In this document: piece by piece, positions 55,285 to 64,000 of the stretch | Layout: each line of letters begins with the position of its first letter | How positions within the stretch are numbered: position 1 is the first letter of the stretch | Origin: Glaciimonas sp. PAMC28666 | GTDB lineage: Bacteria > Pseudomonadota > Gammaproteobacteria > Burkholderiales > Burkholderiaceae_D | Length of the DNA stretch: 64,000 bases | Direction: 5' to 3' | Assembly (NCBI RefSeq): GCF_016917355.1 | Contig: NZ_CP070304.1 | Span: forward strand, 2,108,001-2,172,000 | The notes under the pieces: generated by a model | The model's database searches: none | What the model saw: the letters and a program-made list of their open reading frames with translations, nothing else | What the model was told of the DNA's origin: nothing | Program-made: the position numbers and the translations under genes

Positions 55285-55323
55285 AAAAATGGAGGACCGG
55301 ATAATTCCTGGTCCTCCATTTTT
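55285..55323. terminator. Bidirectional terminator between mscS-type and asparaginase genes
   Basis: AAAAATGGAGGACC (55285-55298) pairs with GGTCCTCCATTTTT (55310-55323), a perfect 14-bp stem with an 11-nt loop. A/T runs on both sides allow termination on either strand for the convergent genes. Confidence 0.93.
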
Positions 55324-55365
55324 AACGTCAACCGACGAGCTTATCGTTGTAGCCTGCAAGTCGCA

Positions 55366-56493
55366 TTAATAGGTATAGAACATCCGCTGAATCTCTTTCG
55401 TATTGTTTGTTTTGGTCAGCGCCAACATCAACAGAATGCGGGCTTTTTGTGCGTTGAGGGTGTCAGAGACAACGAAATCCAGCGCATCGTCGCTCGCTTC
55501 GCCATTGCGCGCCACAATCCCTTGCCCGACGCGACTGGCACGCACAATGATGACGCCTTTTTTACGTGCTGCGATCAATGGCTCCTTCATTTGTGCTGCG
55601 ATACTGCCGTCACCGACACCGGCGTGGATAATACCTTTGGCACCCGCAGCGACCTGGGCATCGAGCGCGACACTGTTCATGTCCGCGTAGCCATACACGA
55701 TGTCAACTTTCGGCAAGACATCGAGATTGGTAATATCAAATTCAGTGTCAAGCGTGTTCTTGCGGGTCGACTGGCGATAGAAATAAGGCTTGCTACCTTG
55801 AATATATCCGAGCATTCCGAGTTCCGGCGACTTGAAGGTATCGGTGGTCGATGTATTGGTTTTAGTAACTTCCCGCGCCGCATTGATCTGATCGTTAAGT
55901 GTTACCAACACGCCCTTGCCGATGGCTTCCTTGCTGCCTGCCAGCAACACTGCGTTGTATAAATTGATCGGTCCGTCCGCGGACAATGCGGTCGAAGGGC
56001 GCATTGCGCCGACGATTACAACCGGCTTACGACTCTTGACGGTCAAGTCGAGAAAGTAGGCAGTTTCTTCGATGGTATCGGTACCATGGGTAATCACGAT
56101 GCCGTCTACATCCGGGCGTGCCAACAAAATATTGACGCGCTTGGCGAGTTTCAGCCAATGGTCATTGGTCATGCTTTCGCTGGCAATCTGAAATACTTGT
56201 TCGCCCTTAACATTAGCGACTTTTTTCAGCTCCGGTACGGCAGCGATCAATTTATCGACGCCCACGGTGGCCGACGTATATCCGACCGTGGTCGTGCTGG
56301 AAGCACCGGTTCCGGCAATCGTTCCGCCAGTGGCGAGAATGACCACGTTCGGTAATGTCTGCGCGACTTCTTGCGCGTCTGGCGTTTGGGCTATAGCATT
56401 CGTTAATCCCGTCGACAGCAATAGGGCGCTGAACACGAGGCGGATATAGGGCTGAAAACGTGCGTGAATAACATGAGGCGAGGGCGAAACCAT
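55366..56493 (-). CDS. Periplasmic L-asparaginase (type II)
   Basis: Hydrolyses asparagine (and some glutamine) to aspartate and ammonia in the periplasm. Seen: signal peptide at about residues 15-36 (FSALLLSTGLTNAIAQT), first catalytic Thr in VILATGGTIAGTG, second in VITHGTDTIEETAYFLDL (T-D, catalytic Thr/Asp), and KPVVIVGAMRPSTALSADGPINLYNAV. About 375 residues. Start: ATG 56493 with AGGAG upstream; a longer frame to 56514 also exists. The signal peptide and catalytic motifs identify the type II (AnsB-like) class. Stand-alone gene. Confidence 0.94.
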   Translation of the reverse strand: MVSPSPHVIHARFQPYIRLVFSALLLSTGLTNAIAQTPDAQEVAQTLPNVVILATGGTIAGTGASSTTTVGYTSATVGVDKLIAAVPELKKVANVKGEQVFQIASESMTNDHWLKLAKRVNILLARPDVDGIVITHGTDTIEETAYFLDLTVKSRKPVVIVGAMRPSTALSADGPINLYNAVLLAGSKEAIGKGVLVTLNDQINAAREVTKTNTSTTDTFKSPELGMLGYIQGSKPYFYRQSTRKNTLDTEFDITNLDVLPKVDIVYGYADMNSVALDAQVAAGAKGIIHAGVGDGSIAAQMKEPLIAARKKGVIIVRASRVGQGIVARNGEASDDALDFVVSDTLNAQKARILLMLALTKTNNTKEIQRMFYTY

Positions 56494-56725
56494 AGATCTC
56501 CTGATTTTAGTCATTTTTTTAGGGGTTTAACTGCAGTAGCGCCATTTTAGTTTGTCTAAGATAATTAACGCGCTACTGCACCCGCACTTTAGGGAGACTG
56601 CTGGAATAAATCTAATGCAAGTTATGCATAGTTCCATGCATAACTTGTATTAACAAATTTTAGAAAATGTGCTTAAACCATCGAAACCATTCAAACCTTT
56701 AGCGCGGCAGCCGAAGTGGCAGTTA

Positions 56726-57334
56726 TTATAATAATAATGAAGCGGCAATCGACCACATCACTAAGGCGATCACGCCGTCCAGAATGCGCCATGCATTAGG
56801 CTTAGCAAACATCGGCGCAGCGAAACGCGCACCCAATCCGAGGCTCAGAAACCACAATAACGATGCCAGCATCGCACCGGCAGCAAACAACACCCGTCCA
56901 ATTCCAATTTCTTGACCGCCGACCGACCCGAGCAATACCACGGTATCAAGATAAGCGTGCGGATTGAGCAGGCTAAACGCGAGTGCGCTGGCAATCACGG
57001 CGGCGTAGCGCGGTGGCGCTAGCGGTGCCGTGGTCGTTAATAACCCTGCGGGTTTCATTGCTGCGATGGCAGAGCGAATGCCACACCAGCATAGAAAGGC
57101 GGCCCCACCCCATTTCGAAAATGCAAATAACGCGGGATTATTGGCAATAAGCGTGCCGACCCCAGCGACGCCCAGCGCGATCAATAACGAATCACACAGG
57201 CCGCAAATCAGTACCGATGTGAGCACGTACTGACGTTGTAATCCTTGTCGTAAAATGAACGCGTTTTGAGCACCAATTGCGATAATCAGTCCGCCCCCGA
57301 GGCCCAACCCTTTAAGAAATGCTGCGGTTTCCAT
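56726..57334 (-). CDS. argO: LysE/ArgO-type amino-acid exporter
   Basis: Inner-membrane basic amino-acid exporter of 202 residues with six hydrophobic segments. Seen: the family start GLGLGGGLIIAIGAQNAFILRQGLQRQYVL, SLLIALGVAGVGTLI, WGGAAFLCWCGIRSAIAAMKPAG, ALAFSLLNPHAYLDTVVLLGSVG (the N-P-x-x-Y-x-D motif) and a last helix. These match E. coli ArgO more closely than RhtB-type proteins. It is divergent from a LysR gene of the ArgP type, 102 bases apart, the classical argO/argP arrangement; ArgP would activate it in response to arginine or lysine analogues. Confidence 0.92.
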   Translation of the reverse strand: METAAFLKGLGLGGGLIIAIGAQNAFILRQGLQRQYVLTSVLICGLCDSLLIALGVAGVGTLIANNPALFAFSKWGGAAFLCWCGIRSAIAAMKPAGLLTTTAPLAPPRYAAVIASALAFSLLNPHAYLDTVVLLGSVGGQEIGIGRVLFAAGAMLASLLWFLSLGLGARFAAPMFAKPNAWRILDGVIALVMWSIAASLLL

Positions 57335-57436
57335 AAATGCTCCTTGCTTTAATAGAAGGAGCTTAACGTCATCGTAATTATAAGTACAATGAATGAATCT
57401 ACTGATAGATAAGAGAATCTTATATTAAGGACCGCT

Positions 57437-58369
57437 ATGAAAAACTTCGATTACCGCGGATTGGCAGCACTCGATGCAGTGATCGCCTTGGGCAGTTTTG
57501 AGAGGGCAGCGCTGTCGTTGCATATCAGCCAGTCCGCCGTATCGCAGCGTATACGCACCATGGAAGAGCTGGCTGGATCGTTATTGATCGTGCGGGCTCA
57601 GCCCCCGTTTGCGACGGCGTTAGGTCAGCGACTGATCGCCCATTACCGACAAGTCAAGTTGATGGAAGCAGCGCTGGCAATCGATGCGGGCGAACCCGGC
57701 GCTTTGCCGGAAATTGCGATTGCCGTGAATGCGGATACGCTTGCGACGTGGTTGCTCGACGCATTGGCACCGGTCCTCAATCCTCCCCAATGCCAGCTGA
57801 GCGTGTTGATTGACGATCAGGACCATACTCTGGACTTGCTGCGCGAAGGCAGCGTTTTCGCGTGCGTTACCAGTTCAATAGCGCCGGTGGCCGGAACCAC
57901 CGCGACGCCGCTCGGTGTGGAGCGTTATATTTGCACGGCATCGCCAGAATTCGCAGCGCGATGGTTCAGCGATGGTTTCACCTCGGCAGCGGTGGCGCAG
58001 GCACCGGCAGTGGTGTTCAATCGGAAGGACGCATTGCACGCGCGGTTTCTGGACTGGCGTTTGGGATGGCAAGCGGGCTTTCCCCATCATTCGATTGCCT
58101 CGGTCGACGCGTTCGAAAAGTTCGTGCATAGAGGCTTCGGCTACGGCATGCTGCCGACGTTACAAATTGAGAAGGCGCTGGCGAGGGGAGATTTGGTGGA
58201 CCTGACGCCCGGAGATGGGATCGATGTGCCGTTGGTATGGCACGCCTGGAACATTCAGACGCCGCTCACGGAGGCATTATCACAACATATTATTCAGACC
58301 GCCAGAAGTAGTCTTGGCTACGAGCCGATAACGATGGATGCTGCGAATGTGCGACTGAATAATCGATGA
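57437..58369 (+). CDS. argP: LysR-type regulator ArgP
   Basis: Transcription factor of 310 residues. Seen: N-terminal FDYRGLAALDAVIALGSFERAALSLHISQSAVSQRIRTMEELAGSLLIVR, which is the ArgP/LysG-type HTH, and the effector domain IAVNADTLATWLLDALAPVL ... LREGSVFACVTSS. Known: ArgP activates argO and lysine-responsive genes, with lysine locking the complex at the promoter. Divergent from argO with a 102-base AT-rich shared region that should hold its binding site. Assignment from gene pairing and domain similarity. Confidence 0.92.
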   Translation: MKNFDYRGLAALDAVIALGSFERAALSLHISQSAVSQRIRTMEELAGSLLIVRAQPPFATALGQRLIAHYRQVKLMEAALAIDAGEPGALPEIAIAVNADTLATWLLDALAPVLNPPQCQLSVLIDDQDHTLDLLREGSVFACVTSSIAPVAGTTATPLGVERYICTASPEFAARWFSDGFTSAAVAQAPAVVFNRKDALHARFLDWRLGWQAGFPHHSIASVDAFEKFVHRGFGYGMLPTLQIEKALARGDLVDLTPGDGIDVPLVWHAWNIQTPLTEALSQHIIQTARSSLGYEPITMDAANVRLNNR

Positions 58370-58458
58370 ATTTAATCAAACCGTTGATCGATTACTTTAA
58401 TTAATTTTTGCCTGAATTCGAGTGAATACTAACGGCATAATTAGGTCGCCAAATGCAC

Positions 58459-58492
58459 AACGGGCGAATAACGCTGTGCGTATTCGCCCGTT
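58459..58492. terminator. Hairpin downstream of argP and ettA
   Basis: AACGGGCGAATA (58459-58470) pairs with TATTCGCCCGTT (58481-58492), a perfect 12-bp stem with a 10-nt loop between the convergent argP and ettA genes. The following T-runs are weak on both strands, so termination is likely but not certain. Confidence 0.7.
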
Positions 58493-58509
58493 ACAACCAC
58501 GCAAAAAGA

Positions 58510-60177
58510 TTAACGCGTTACTGGCTTATAGCGAATCCGCTTCGGTTTAGCGCCTTCCTCACCCAAACGCTTGCGCTTGTCGGCCTCATATTCCTGATAG
58601 TTGCCGTCGAAGAAGGTAACTTGAGAGTTACTTTCGAATGCCAGGATATGGGTCGCAATCCGATCCAGAAACCAGCGATCATGCGAGATTACCATGACGC
58701 TACCGGCAAACTCCAGCAACGCATCTTCCAGCGCACGCAGGGTTTCCACGTCCAGATCGTTGGATGGTTCATCGAGCAGCAATACATTGCCGCCTTGCAG
58801 CAAGGTTTTTGCCAGATGCAAACGACCGCGTTCACCACCGGACAGGTTACCGACGATTTTTTGCTGGTCGCCGCCTTTGAAGTTGAAGCGACCCAGATAA
58901 GCGCGAGATGCCATTTCAAAGCGGCCAACGGTGAGAATGTCGGCACCACCAGAGACGTCTTCGAACACGGTTTTGCTGTCGGAGAGGGCGTCGCGATGTT
59001 GATCCACGATCGAGACCCGCGCTGTTTGCCCAATCACGACTTCGCCGCTATCCGGCTGTTCCTTGCCCGTGATCATTTTAAATAGCGTTGATTTACCGGC
59101 ACCGTTGGGGCCGATGATGCCGACGATGGCACCCGCCGGAACGGTAAAGCTCAGATCATCGATCAGTAAACGGTCACCAAACGATTTCGATACGTTCTTG
59201 AATTCGATCACTTCGTTACCCAGGCGCTCTGCCACCGGAATGAAAATTTCGGAAGTTTCATTGCGCTTCTGGTATTCGTGCTCACTCAATTCATTGAAGC
59301 GCGCCAGACGTGCCTTGCTTTTTGCCTGACGCCCTTTTGGATTTTGTCGGACCCATTCAAGTTCTTTGGCAATGGTCTTCTGGCGTGACGATTCGGTGGC
59401 TTCTTCCTGTTTCAGGCGGTCGCCCTTTTGTTCCAGCCACGAACTGTAATTGCCCTTCCACGGAATACCGTGGCCACGATCCAGTTCCAGAATCCACTCC
59501 GCTGCATTGTCGAGGAAGTAACGATCATGGGTAATCCCGACGACGGTACCGGGGAAGCGTTGTAGAAATTGTTCCAGCCAATCGACCGATTCCGCATCCA
59601 GATGGTTGGTTGGCTCATCGAGCAGCAACATGTCCGGCTTCGATAGCAGCAAGCGGCATAGGGCAACGCGGCGTTTTTCACCACCGGACAGTACGCCGAT
59701 GATGGCATCCCATGGCGGCAACCGCAGGGCGTCGGCAGCCATTTCAAGTTGCAGCTCCAGATTGCCACCATCGGAGGTGGAGATGATCGCCTCGAGGCGA
59801 CCCTGCTCTGTCGCAAGCGCATCGAAATCGGCGTCCGGTTCGGCATACGCGGCATACACTGCGTCCAGCTTGGCGCGCGCTTCGAAGGCTTCGCCGAGGC
59901 CGCCTTCAACTGCCTGACGCACTGTTTGTTCCGGATCGAGTTGCGGTTCTTGTGGGAGATAGCCGATATTCAGGCCAGGCATCGGCGTGGCTTCGCCCTG
60001 AATATCGGTATCGATACCGGCCATGATTTTGAGCAAGGTAGACTTACCCGACCCGTTCAGACCCAGCACGCCGATCTTGGCACCGGGAAAAAATGATAGG
60101 GAAATGTCTTTCAGAATCTGTCGCTTGGGCGGCACGATTTTGCCGACCTTGTTCATTGTGTATACGTATTGGGCCAT
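58510..60177 (-). CDS. ettA: Energy-dependent translational throttle protein EttA (ABC-F)
   Basis: Soluble tandem ABC ATPase that binds the ribosomal E-site and couples elongation to cellular ATP/ADP. 555 residues, matching EttA. Seen: two ATPase domains with Walker A GLNGSGKST and GPNGAGKST, signatures LSGGEKRR and LSGGERGR, Walker B LLLDEPTNHLD and LLLDEPSNDLD, the ABC-F linker with the WLEQKGDRLKQEEATE arm, and the short EttA C-terminus. No membrane domain. Convergent with argP. Confidence 0.96.
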   Translation of the reverse strand: MAQYVYTMNKVGKIVPPKRQILKDISLSFFPGAKIGVLGLNGSGKSTLLKIMAGIDTDIQGEATPMPGLNIGYLPQEPQLDPEQTVRQAVEGGLGEAFEARAKLDAVYAAYAEPDADFDALATEQGRLEAIISTSDGGNLELQLEMAADALRLPPWDAIIGVLSGGEKRRVALCRLLLSKPDMLLLDEPTNHLDAESVDWLEQFLQRFPGTVVGITHDRYFLDNAAEWILELDRGHGIPWKGNYSSWLEQKGDRLKQEEATESSRQKTIAKELEWVRQNPKGRQAKSKARLARFNELSEHEYQKRNETSEIFIPVAERLGNEVIEFKNVSKSFGDRLLIDDLSFTVPAGAIVGIIGPNGAGKSTLFKMITGKEQPDSGEVVIGQTARVSIVDQHRDALSDSKTVFEDVSGGADILTVGRFEMASRAYLGRFNFKGGDQQKIVGNLSGGERGRLHLAKTLLQGGNVLLLDEPSNDLDVETLRALEDALLEFAGSVMVISHDRWFLDRIATHILAFESNSQVTFFDGNYQEYEADKRKRLGEEGAKPKRIRYKPVTR

Positions 60178-60356
60178 GATGGTCTTCTCGTTGAAGTGTC
60201 AGAAAAAGAGGGAAATGAATACGAACCCGGGCGTCAGCCTCTAGATATCAGGTTAATATTAAAAAAATGATGCAGATAAATATGCGTGGGACGATAAGGA
60301 TAACCGAACTGTCTGCACAAAACTATGCCGCGTGCTGTTAGCACTAACCGGTTTGG

Positions 60357-61253
60357 CTAGATAACAGGGTCCGGTTGCCGCCGAATACTCGGCCAATTAC
60401 GCCATAAACCTTCTGCAGAATATAAAGCGAGCGCACTCCAGATAACGGTAAATCCAATCAGCTTCGCGCCATCAAGCTGCTCGTTATAAAGCCATACGCC
60501 TAATAGCAGCTGGATGGTCGGCGTAATGTATTGCAAGAGACCAAGCAGCGATAACGGTATGCGCCGCGCGCCTGCGGCAAACAGTAATAGCGGAATCGAG
60601 GTGATGGGACCGGCCGCTGCCAATAGCCAACGTGACGTAGTTGATGCGGCCATGAAACTGTTTTCACCATGGAACGTGCTGAGAGCAAGATACGCCAGCG
60701 TGAGTGGCAATACTAACGCGGTTTCGAGCGCCAGGCCAGGCAGAGCGCCCAGACTGGCCGTCTTGCGCAACAAGCCATAACCACCGAAAGACACGGCGAG
60801 CGCCAGTGAAATCCAGGGCGGGTGGCCCGTTTGCCAGGTAAGCCAGATCACTGTACTCGCAGCGATCAGGATGGATAGCCATTGTATAAAGCGCGGGCGT
60901 TCACCTAAAAATACAAAGCCCAGCCCAACGCTCACCAGAGGACTGACGAAATATCCCAGGCTGGCATCGACGATGTGGTCGTTATTGCAAGCCCACACGT
61001 AGGTTACCCAGTTGATGGCTAGTAAAAGCGCACTGGCTGCAAAGCCGGCCAGGACGTAGGGTCGGCGCAGAACCGTTCCTATCCACGCCCATTGTTTGCG
61101 ATAAGCCAGCACAACAACCAGGAACAGAAACGACCACAGCATGCGATGCATGACGATATCGACCGGCGGGATGTCTTGCAATGCTTTGAAGTAAAGCGGA
61201 AACATGCCCCATAAAACGTAGGAGGCGAACGCGTAAAACATTCCTGCTTGCAT
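60357..61253 (-). CDS. rarD: RarD-type DMT permease
   Basis: Inner-membrane EamA-superfamily carrier of about 298 residues with ten hydrophobic segments. Seen: MFYAFASYVLWGMFPLYFKALQDIPPVDIVMHRMLWSFLFL, the RarD-specific start; AINWVTYVWACNNDHIVDASLGYFVSPLVSVGLGFVFLGER; SFGGYGLLRKTASLGALPGLALET; and LLLFAAGARRIPLSLLGLLQYITPTIQLLLGV. Start: ATG 61253; an ORF to 61358 exists but the extra part is not family-like. Known as RarD (chloramphenicol-sensitive protein); the substrate is unclear. Confidence 0.93.
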   Translation of the reverse strand: MQAGMFYAFASYVLWGMFPLYFKALQDIPPVDIVMHRMLWSFLFLVVVLAYRKQWAWIGTVLRRPYVLAGFAASALLLAINWVTYVWACNNDHIVDASLGYFVSPLVSVGLGFVFLGERPRFIQWLSILIAASTVIWLTWQTGHPPWISLALAVSFGGYGLLRKTASLGALPGLALETALVLPLTLAYLALSTFHGENSFMAASTTSRWLLAAAGPITSIPLLLFAAGARRIPLSLLGLLQYITPTIQLLLGVWLYNEQLDGAKLIGFTVIWSALALYSAEGLWRNWPSIRRQPDPVI

Positions 61254-61437
61254 GGCGGTCAGCTGACTGGTCGTTGAAGATGAATAGGGATGCAGCGCGT
61301 GGTTGCCATATTCTACGCAAAAAACCGATGCGGTTCCTGTGCACGAAAAATAGAGCAATCAATAAAGTAGAGCAAATAAAAAAATAGAGAAATTAATACA
61401 GGGAGTAATTAAAACAGAGCGCAATTCAGACAGCCAA

Positions 61438-62676
61438 TCAAGTCTGGGTTTCCAATAACAGCATGCGATCGTGTTCCGGTCGCGCAATATAACGATGCAA
61501 CAGTAAAGCGCACAGGCCGCATAGCGTCATCACGGTCATCAATGGCAATGCCGTCCCATCGTGCCACAAGCTCATGCTGACACCGGCCACGATGCCAAGC
61601 GAGAACTGCACGGTGCCCATTAGCGCGGAAGCAGTCCCGGCCTGGTGGCCTTGTTGAGAAAGGGCGATTGCGGACGCATTCGGACTGATAAAACCGTAAC
61701 AGGCCAGAAATCCAAAGAAGCCGATCAGCAACAACGGCAGACTATCCACGCCAGCCGCGACCAGTACGGTGATGATTAATGTCAATCCGGCAGGCAACCA
61801 CAGCGCCCGCCCCAGAATGGTGTCGGGACTCAGTTTTCCCACTAATCTGGCATTTAACTGGGAAGCAGCAATCAGACCGATTGCATTGGTGCCGAATACC
61901 CAGCCAAAATTTTCCGGTTTAATACCGTGCAATTCGATGAGGACAAAAGGCGCGCCAGTAATATAGGTAAACATACCCGCTTGTAATAACCCACCGCATA
62001 AGGCGTAGGATAAAAACTGCCGGTCAATCATTAACGATCCGTATTGTTTCAGGACGCGCCCGAGATGCAATGGTGCGGTGTTTTCGCGATTCAAGGTCTC
62101 GCGCATGGTGGTATGAATCGCGATCAGACAGATTAAACCAAAACATGCCAGACCACCAAAAATGACACGCCAGCCCCAGAGTTTAAGCACTTCCCCGCCG
62201 ATTAGTGGTGCCAGAATCGGCGCAATCCCCATCACCAACATGAGTAAAGAGAATGCCTTGGCCGATCCGGCAGCCCCCATGCGGTCCCGAATCACTGCAC
62301 GACCTATGACCATTCCTGCGCAGCCGCCGAGTCCCTGCATAAAGCGCGACAAAATTAACAACGTCACATTGGGCGCGAACAGGCAGGCAATCGATGCCAA
62401 GGTATATAACCCTAGTCCGAAATAGAGCGGTGGCTTGCGGCCGAAGTGATCGCTCAACGGCCCGTAGAACATTTGCCCGACCGCCAGCCCGACCAAAAAA
62501 CTTGCCAGCGTGAGTTGTACCAGATTGCTCCCGACGCCAAAATCTTTTGCAATTGTAGGGAAACTTGGCAGGTACATATCAATCGAAAGAGAACCTATCG
62601 CCGTTAGCGCGCCTAGCAAGATGAGCCAGCCGGGCAGCAATTTTTCTGGCGCTGCAGTGTTGCTATTGTTTGTCAT
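61438..62676 (-). CDS. Bcr/CflA-family multidrug efflux MFS transporter
   Basis: Proton-driven drug exporter (DHA1 family) of about 412 residues with twelve helices. Seen: LLGALTAIGSLSIDMYLPSFPTIAKDF (the Bcr/CflA D-M-Y-L-P signature), LVGLAVGQMFYGPLSDHFGRKPPLYFGL (motif A), FMQGLGGCAGMVIGRAVIRD (motif C-like) and FINPNASAIALSQQGHQAGTASALMG. Start: ATG 62676 (seven residues after a TTG at 62697). Neighbouring RarD gene is in the same direction 184 bases downstream; co-transcription is possible. Confidence 0.93.
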   Translation of the reverse strand: MTNNSNTAAPEKLLPGWLILLGALTAIGSLSIDMYLPSFPTIAKDFGVGSNLVQLTLASFLVGLAVGQMFYGPLSDHFGRKPPLYFGLGLYTLASIACLFAPNVTLLILSRFMQGLGGCAGMVIGRAVIRDRMGAAGSAKAFSLLMLVMGIAPILAPLIGGEVLKLWGWRVIFGGLACFGLICLIAIHTTMRETLNRENTAPLHLGRVLKQYGSLMIDRQFLSYALCGGLLQAGMFTYITGAPFVLIELHGIKPENFGWVFGTNAIGLIAASQLNARLVGKLSPDTILGRALWLPAGLTLIITVLVAAGVDSLPLLLIGFFGFLACYGFISPNASAIALSQQGHQAGTASALMGTVQFSLGIVAGVSMSLWHDGTALPLMTVMTLCGLCALLLHRYIARPEHDRMLLLETQT

Positions 62677-63287
62677 TAATAACTTTGAAGTATCCAAAAA
62701 AAATGGCGGTCTAAAAATTGACGCTTGCCGATTCAGGCACGTTGGTCGTGGTCGTCAATGCGGCGTCAGCGAAAGTAAACCGGCGACCAAGCTGGTATGT
62801 TTTAAAGATTCCGAGATGATGTTTCCCGAAGTTTGCGGGCCGAATGTGACTTGCCTTTTTGTACCGAACAGACGCGTGCAATGTTCAAGCAAACGTCGGC
62901 TTCACCATACGAGTTTTGGCGGCATGATCGAGTAACAGCGCGACGCGACGTCGACATAGTGGAACGCAAAGGAATAATTGAGAAAAAGAGCCACCGAGCG
63001 AGCCGTTACTACGTCAAATGGTAAAACGACGTTCGATCAGCAGGGTGCTTGGGGGAAACTTGGTGCGGTAACATTTTATCGTATTCGGAGAATATTTGCC
63101 GTGCGTGGAAATAGTGCACGGAGCGTTAACCAAATGAGAAGTGCAATTGGAAGAAGTTGTGATAAATTGATAACAAAAATAGGTCGATATTTGTCCTATC
63201 CATGCTTAGCTCCCACATCGTACAACGTCGTACACATCGTGCAATCGTGCATCAAGGGGCTTAACCTATATCTAGTAAATCCATTTA
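62677..63287. other. Non-coding stretch of about 610 bases before the MHYT gene
   Basis: No frame looks like a real protein; plus-strand frames at 62510-62935 and 62978-63295 have no recognisable family and no ribosome-binding site. The last 200 bases are A+T-rich and carry short imperfect direct repeats of TCGTAC / TCGTGC at about 63217-63250. The region should hold the promoters of the efflux gene (minus) and the MHYT gene (plus). Confidence 0.45.
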
Positions 63288-64000
63288 ATGAATGACAATT
63301 CCATTCTCGCGCTCTATTTACTGTCTTTCGTTGTTGCCGTACTGGCTTCTTATCTGGCATTAATGCTTGCCGCGCGGGTCAGTCGTGCTCGCAGTGGACA
63401 AGCGTTGGCGTGGTTAATCGGTGGCGGTATTACGATGGGCACCGGGATTTGGTCGATGCATTTTATCGGCATGCTGGCGTTTTATTTACCGATCAAGGTC
63501 TCGTATAGTTTCAAAGAGACCTTACTTTCGTGGCTGGTTGCGATAGTGGTGTCGTGCTTTGCATTGTTCCTGGTAAAGGGCACGCGCAGAAATCGGCATA
63601 ATCTGGTGTTAGGCGGCATCATTATCGGCGCGGGCCTTTCAGCGATGAATTGCGTAGGAATGGCGGCGATCAAAGTCGGCCCTGGTTTGCGTTACGATCC
63701 CGCGCTGTTTGTGGCTTCAGTGGCGGTCACGATAGTCGGCGCAATTGTGGCCTTATGGTTGGCGTTTCGTCTGCGTGGCGGGGACGCGTGGCATACCAGG
63801 TTGACGCGGTTTTCGGCCGCCATCATCATGGGTCTGGCAATCATGGGGATGCAGTTCACCAACATGGCCGCGTCACGTTTTTCTACACCATCATTGTCAG
63901 CGTTTAACGATGGCATGGACCACAACTGGCTGGCTTTTTCGGTGGCCGGATTATCGTTGACGATATTGGCTTTCATATTGTTATTGTCGTTTATCGATAT
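63288..64000 (+). CDS. MHYT-domain integral membrane sensor (3' end beyond the window)
   Basis: Start ATG at 63288; the frame stays open to the window edge (237 codons). Seen: seven hydrophobic segments with the MHYT pattern at helix ends: WSMHFIGMLAF, SAMNCVGMAAI and MGMQFTNMAAS, i.e. Met with His/Asn/Gln ligands near the outer face. Known: MHYT domains are proposed to bind copper and to sense CO, O2 or NO, and are usually followed by GGDEF/EAL or histidine-kinase domains. The output domain lies outside the window. No clear ribosome-binding site before the ATG. Confidence 0.85.
   Translation, partial: MNDNSILALYLLSFVVAVLASYLALMLAARVSRARSGQALAWLIGGGITMGTGIWSMHFIGMLAFYLPIKVSYSFKETLLSWLVAIVVSCFALFLVKGTRRNRHNLVLGGIIIGAGLSAMNCVGMAAIKVGPGLRYDPALFVASVAVTIVGAIVALWLAFRLRGGDAWHTRLTRFSAAIIMGLAIMGMQFTNMAASRFSTPSLSAFNDGMDHNWLAFSVAGLSLTILAFILLLSFID

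Noticed and set aside
57335-57436. Exact ArgP binding site between argO and argP
   Set aside because: The region is AT-rich and surely regulatory, but ArgP has no strong consensus that can be located by eye.
62978-63295. 105-codon plus-strand frame before the MHYT gene
   Set aside because: Basic, low-similarity composition without a domain; overlaps the MHYT start and the AT-rich promoter region.

Overview
The window looks like chromosomal DNA of a betaproteobacterium of the order Burkholderiales, most probably Oxalobacteraceae (a Collimonas/Glaciimonas/Herminiimonas-like organism). The reasons are the protein sequences, the order argS - SPOR protein - dsbA - short-chain dehydrogenase, the MerR-type liuR next to isovaleryl-CoA dehydrogenase, and an estimated moderate G+C. 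No database search was possible, so the taxonomic call is an inference. No tRNA, rRNA, CRISPR array, transposase or integrase was seen.

Layout. 1-14.3 kb holds the end of an acyl-CoA dehydrogenase gene, a glycolipid-type glycosyltransferase with a small membrane protein, a DMT exporter, a nitroreductase, the argS/SPOR/dsbA/SDR block, an amino-acid permease, an ABM-domain protein, an MBL hydrolase and an orphan ABC ATPase. 14.4-18.75 kb is one very large gene (1442 codons). Its N-terminal part carries the R / S-T-S / E-x-E signature of an arginine-type ADP-ribosyltransferase, and its C-terminal part has five 33-residue Ser/Leu-rich repeats. It is flanked by AT-rich DNA and is the most unusual feature here.

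19-41.3 kb is a leucine/isovalerate catabolic region: liuR, liuA, a thiolase, an acyl-CoA ligase, liuB, liuC, liuD and liuE. Between liuC and liuD sits a tightly overlapping biotin operon (P450-bioF-bioA-bioD-bioB), so the cofactor genes are embedded among the genes of the biotin enzyme methylcrotonyl-CoA carboxylase (LiuB/LiuD). The leading P450 gene overlaps bioF and may supply the pimeloyl precursor. aceK, a PLP dehydratase, a YchJ protein and a DinB gene broken by a 13-bp tandem duplication are interspersed.

41.5-64 kb is a mosaic. It contains a small RHH-like protein, a YbaK deacylase, a LysR-controlled oxidoreductase/MFS locus with a structured leader, an MBL hydrolase, a Na+/alanine symporter, a nitronate monooxygenase, a META-domain lipoprotein, two MFS carriers, hisC, an MscS channel, a periplasmic asparaginase, the divergent argO/argP pair, ettA, rarD and the start of an MHYT-domain sensor that runs off the end.

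Several genes (at 3039, 14266 and possibly 18803, all on the minus strand) seem to lack an ATG/GTG/TTG start in the expected place but have a good Shine-Dalgarno sequence before an ATT or ATC codon.
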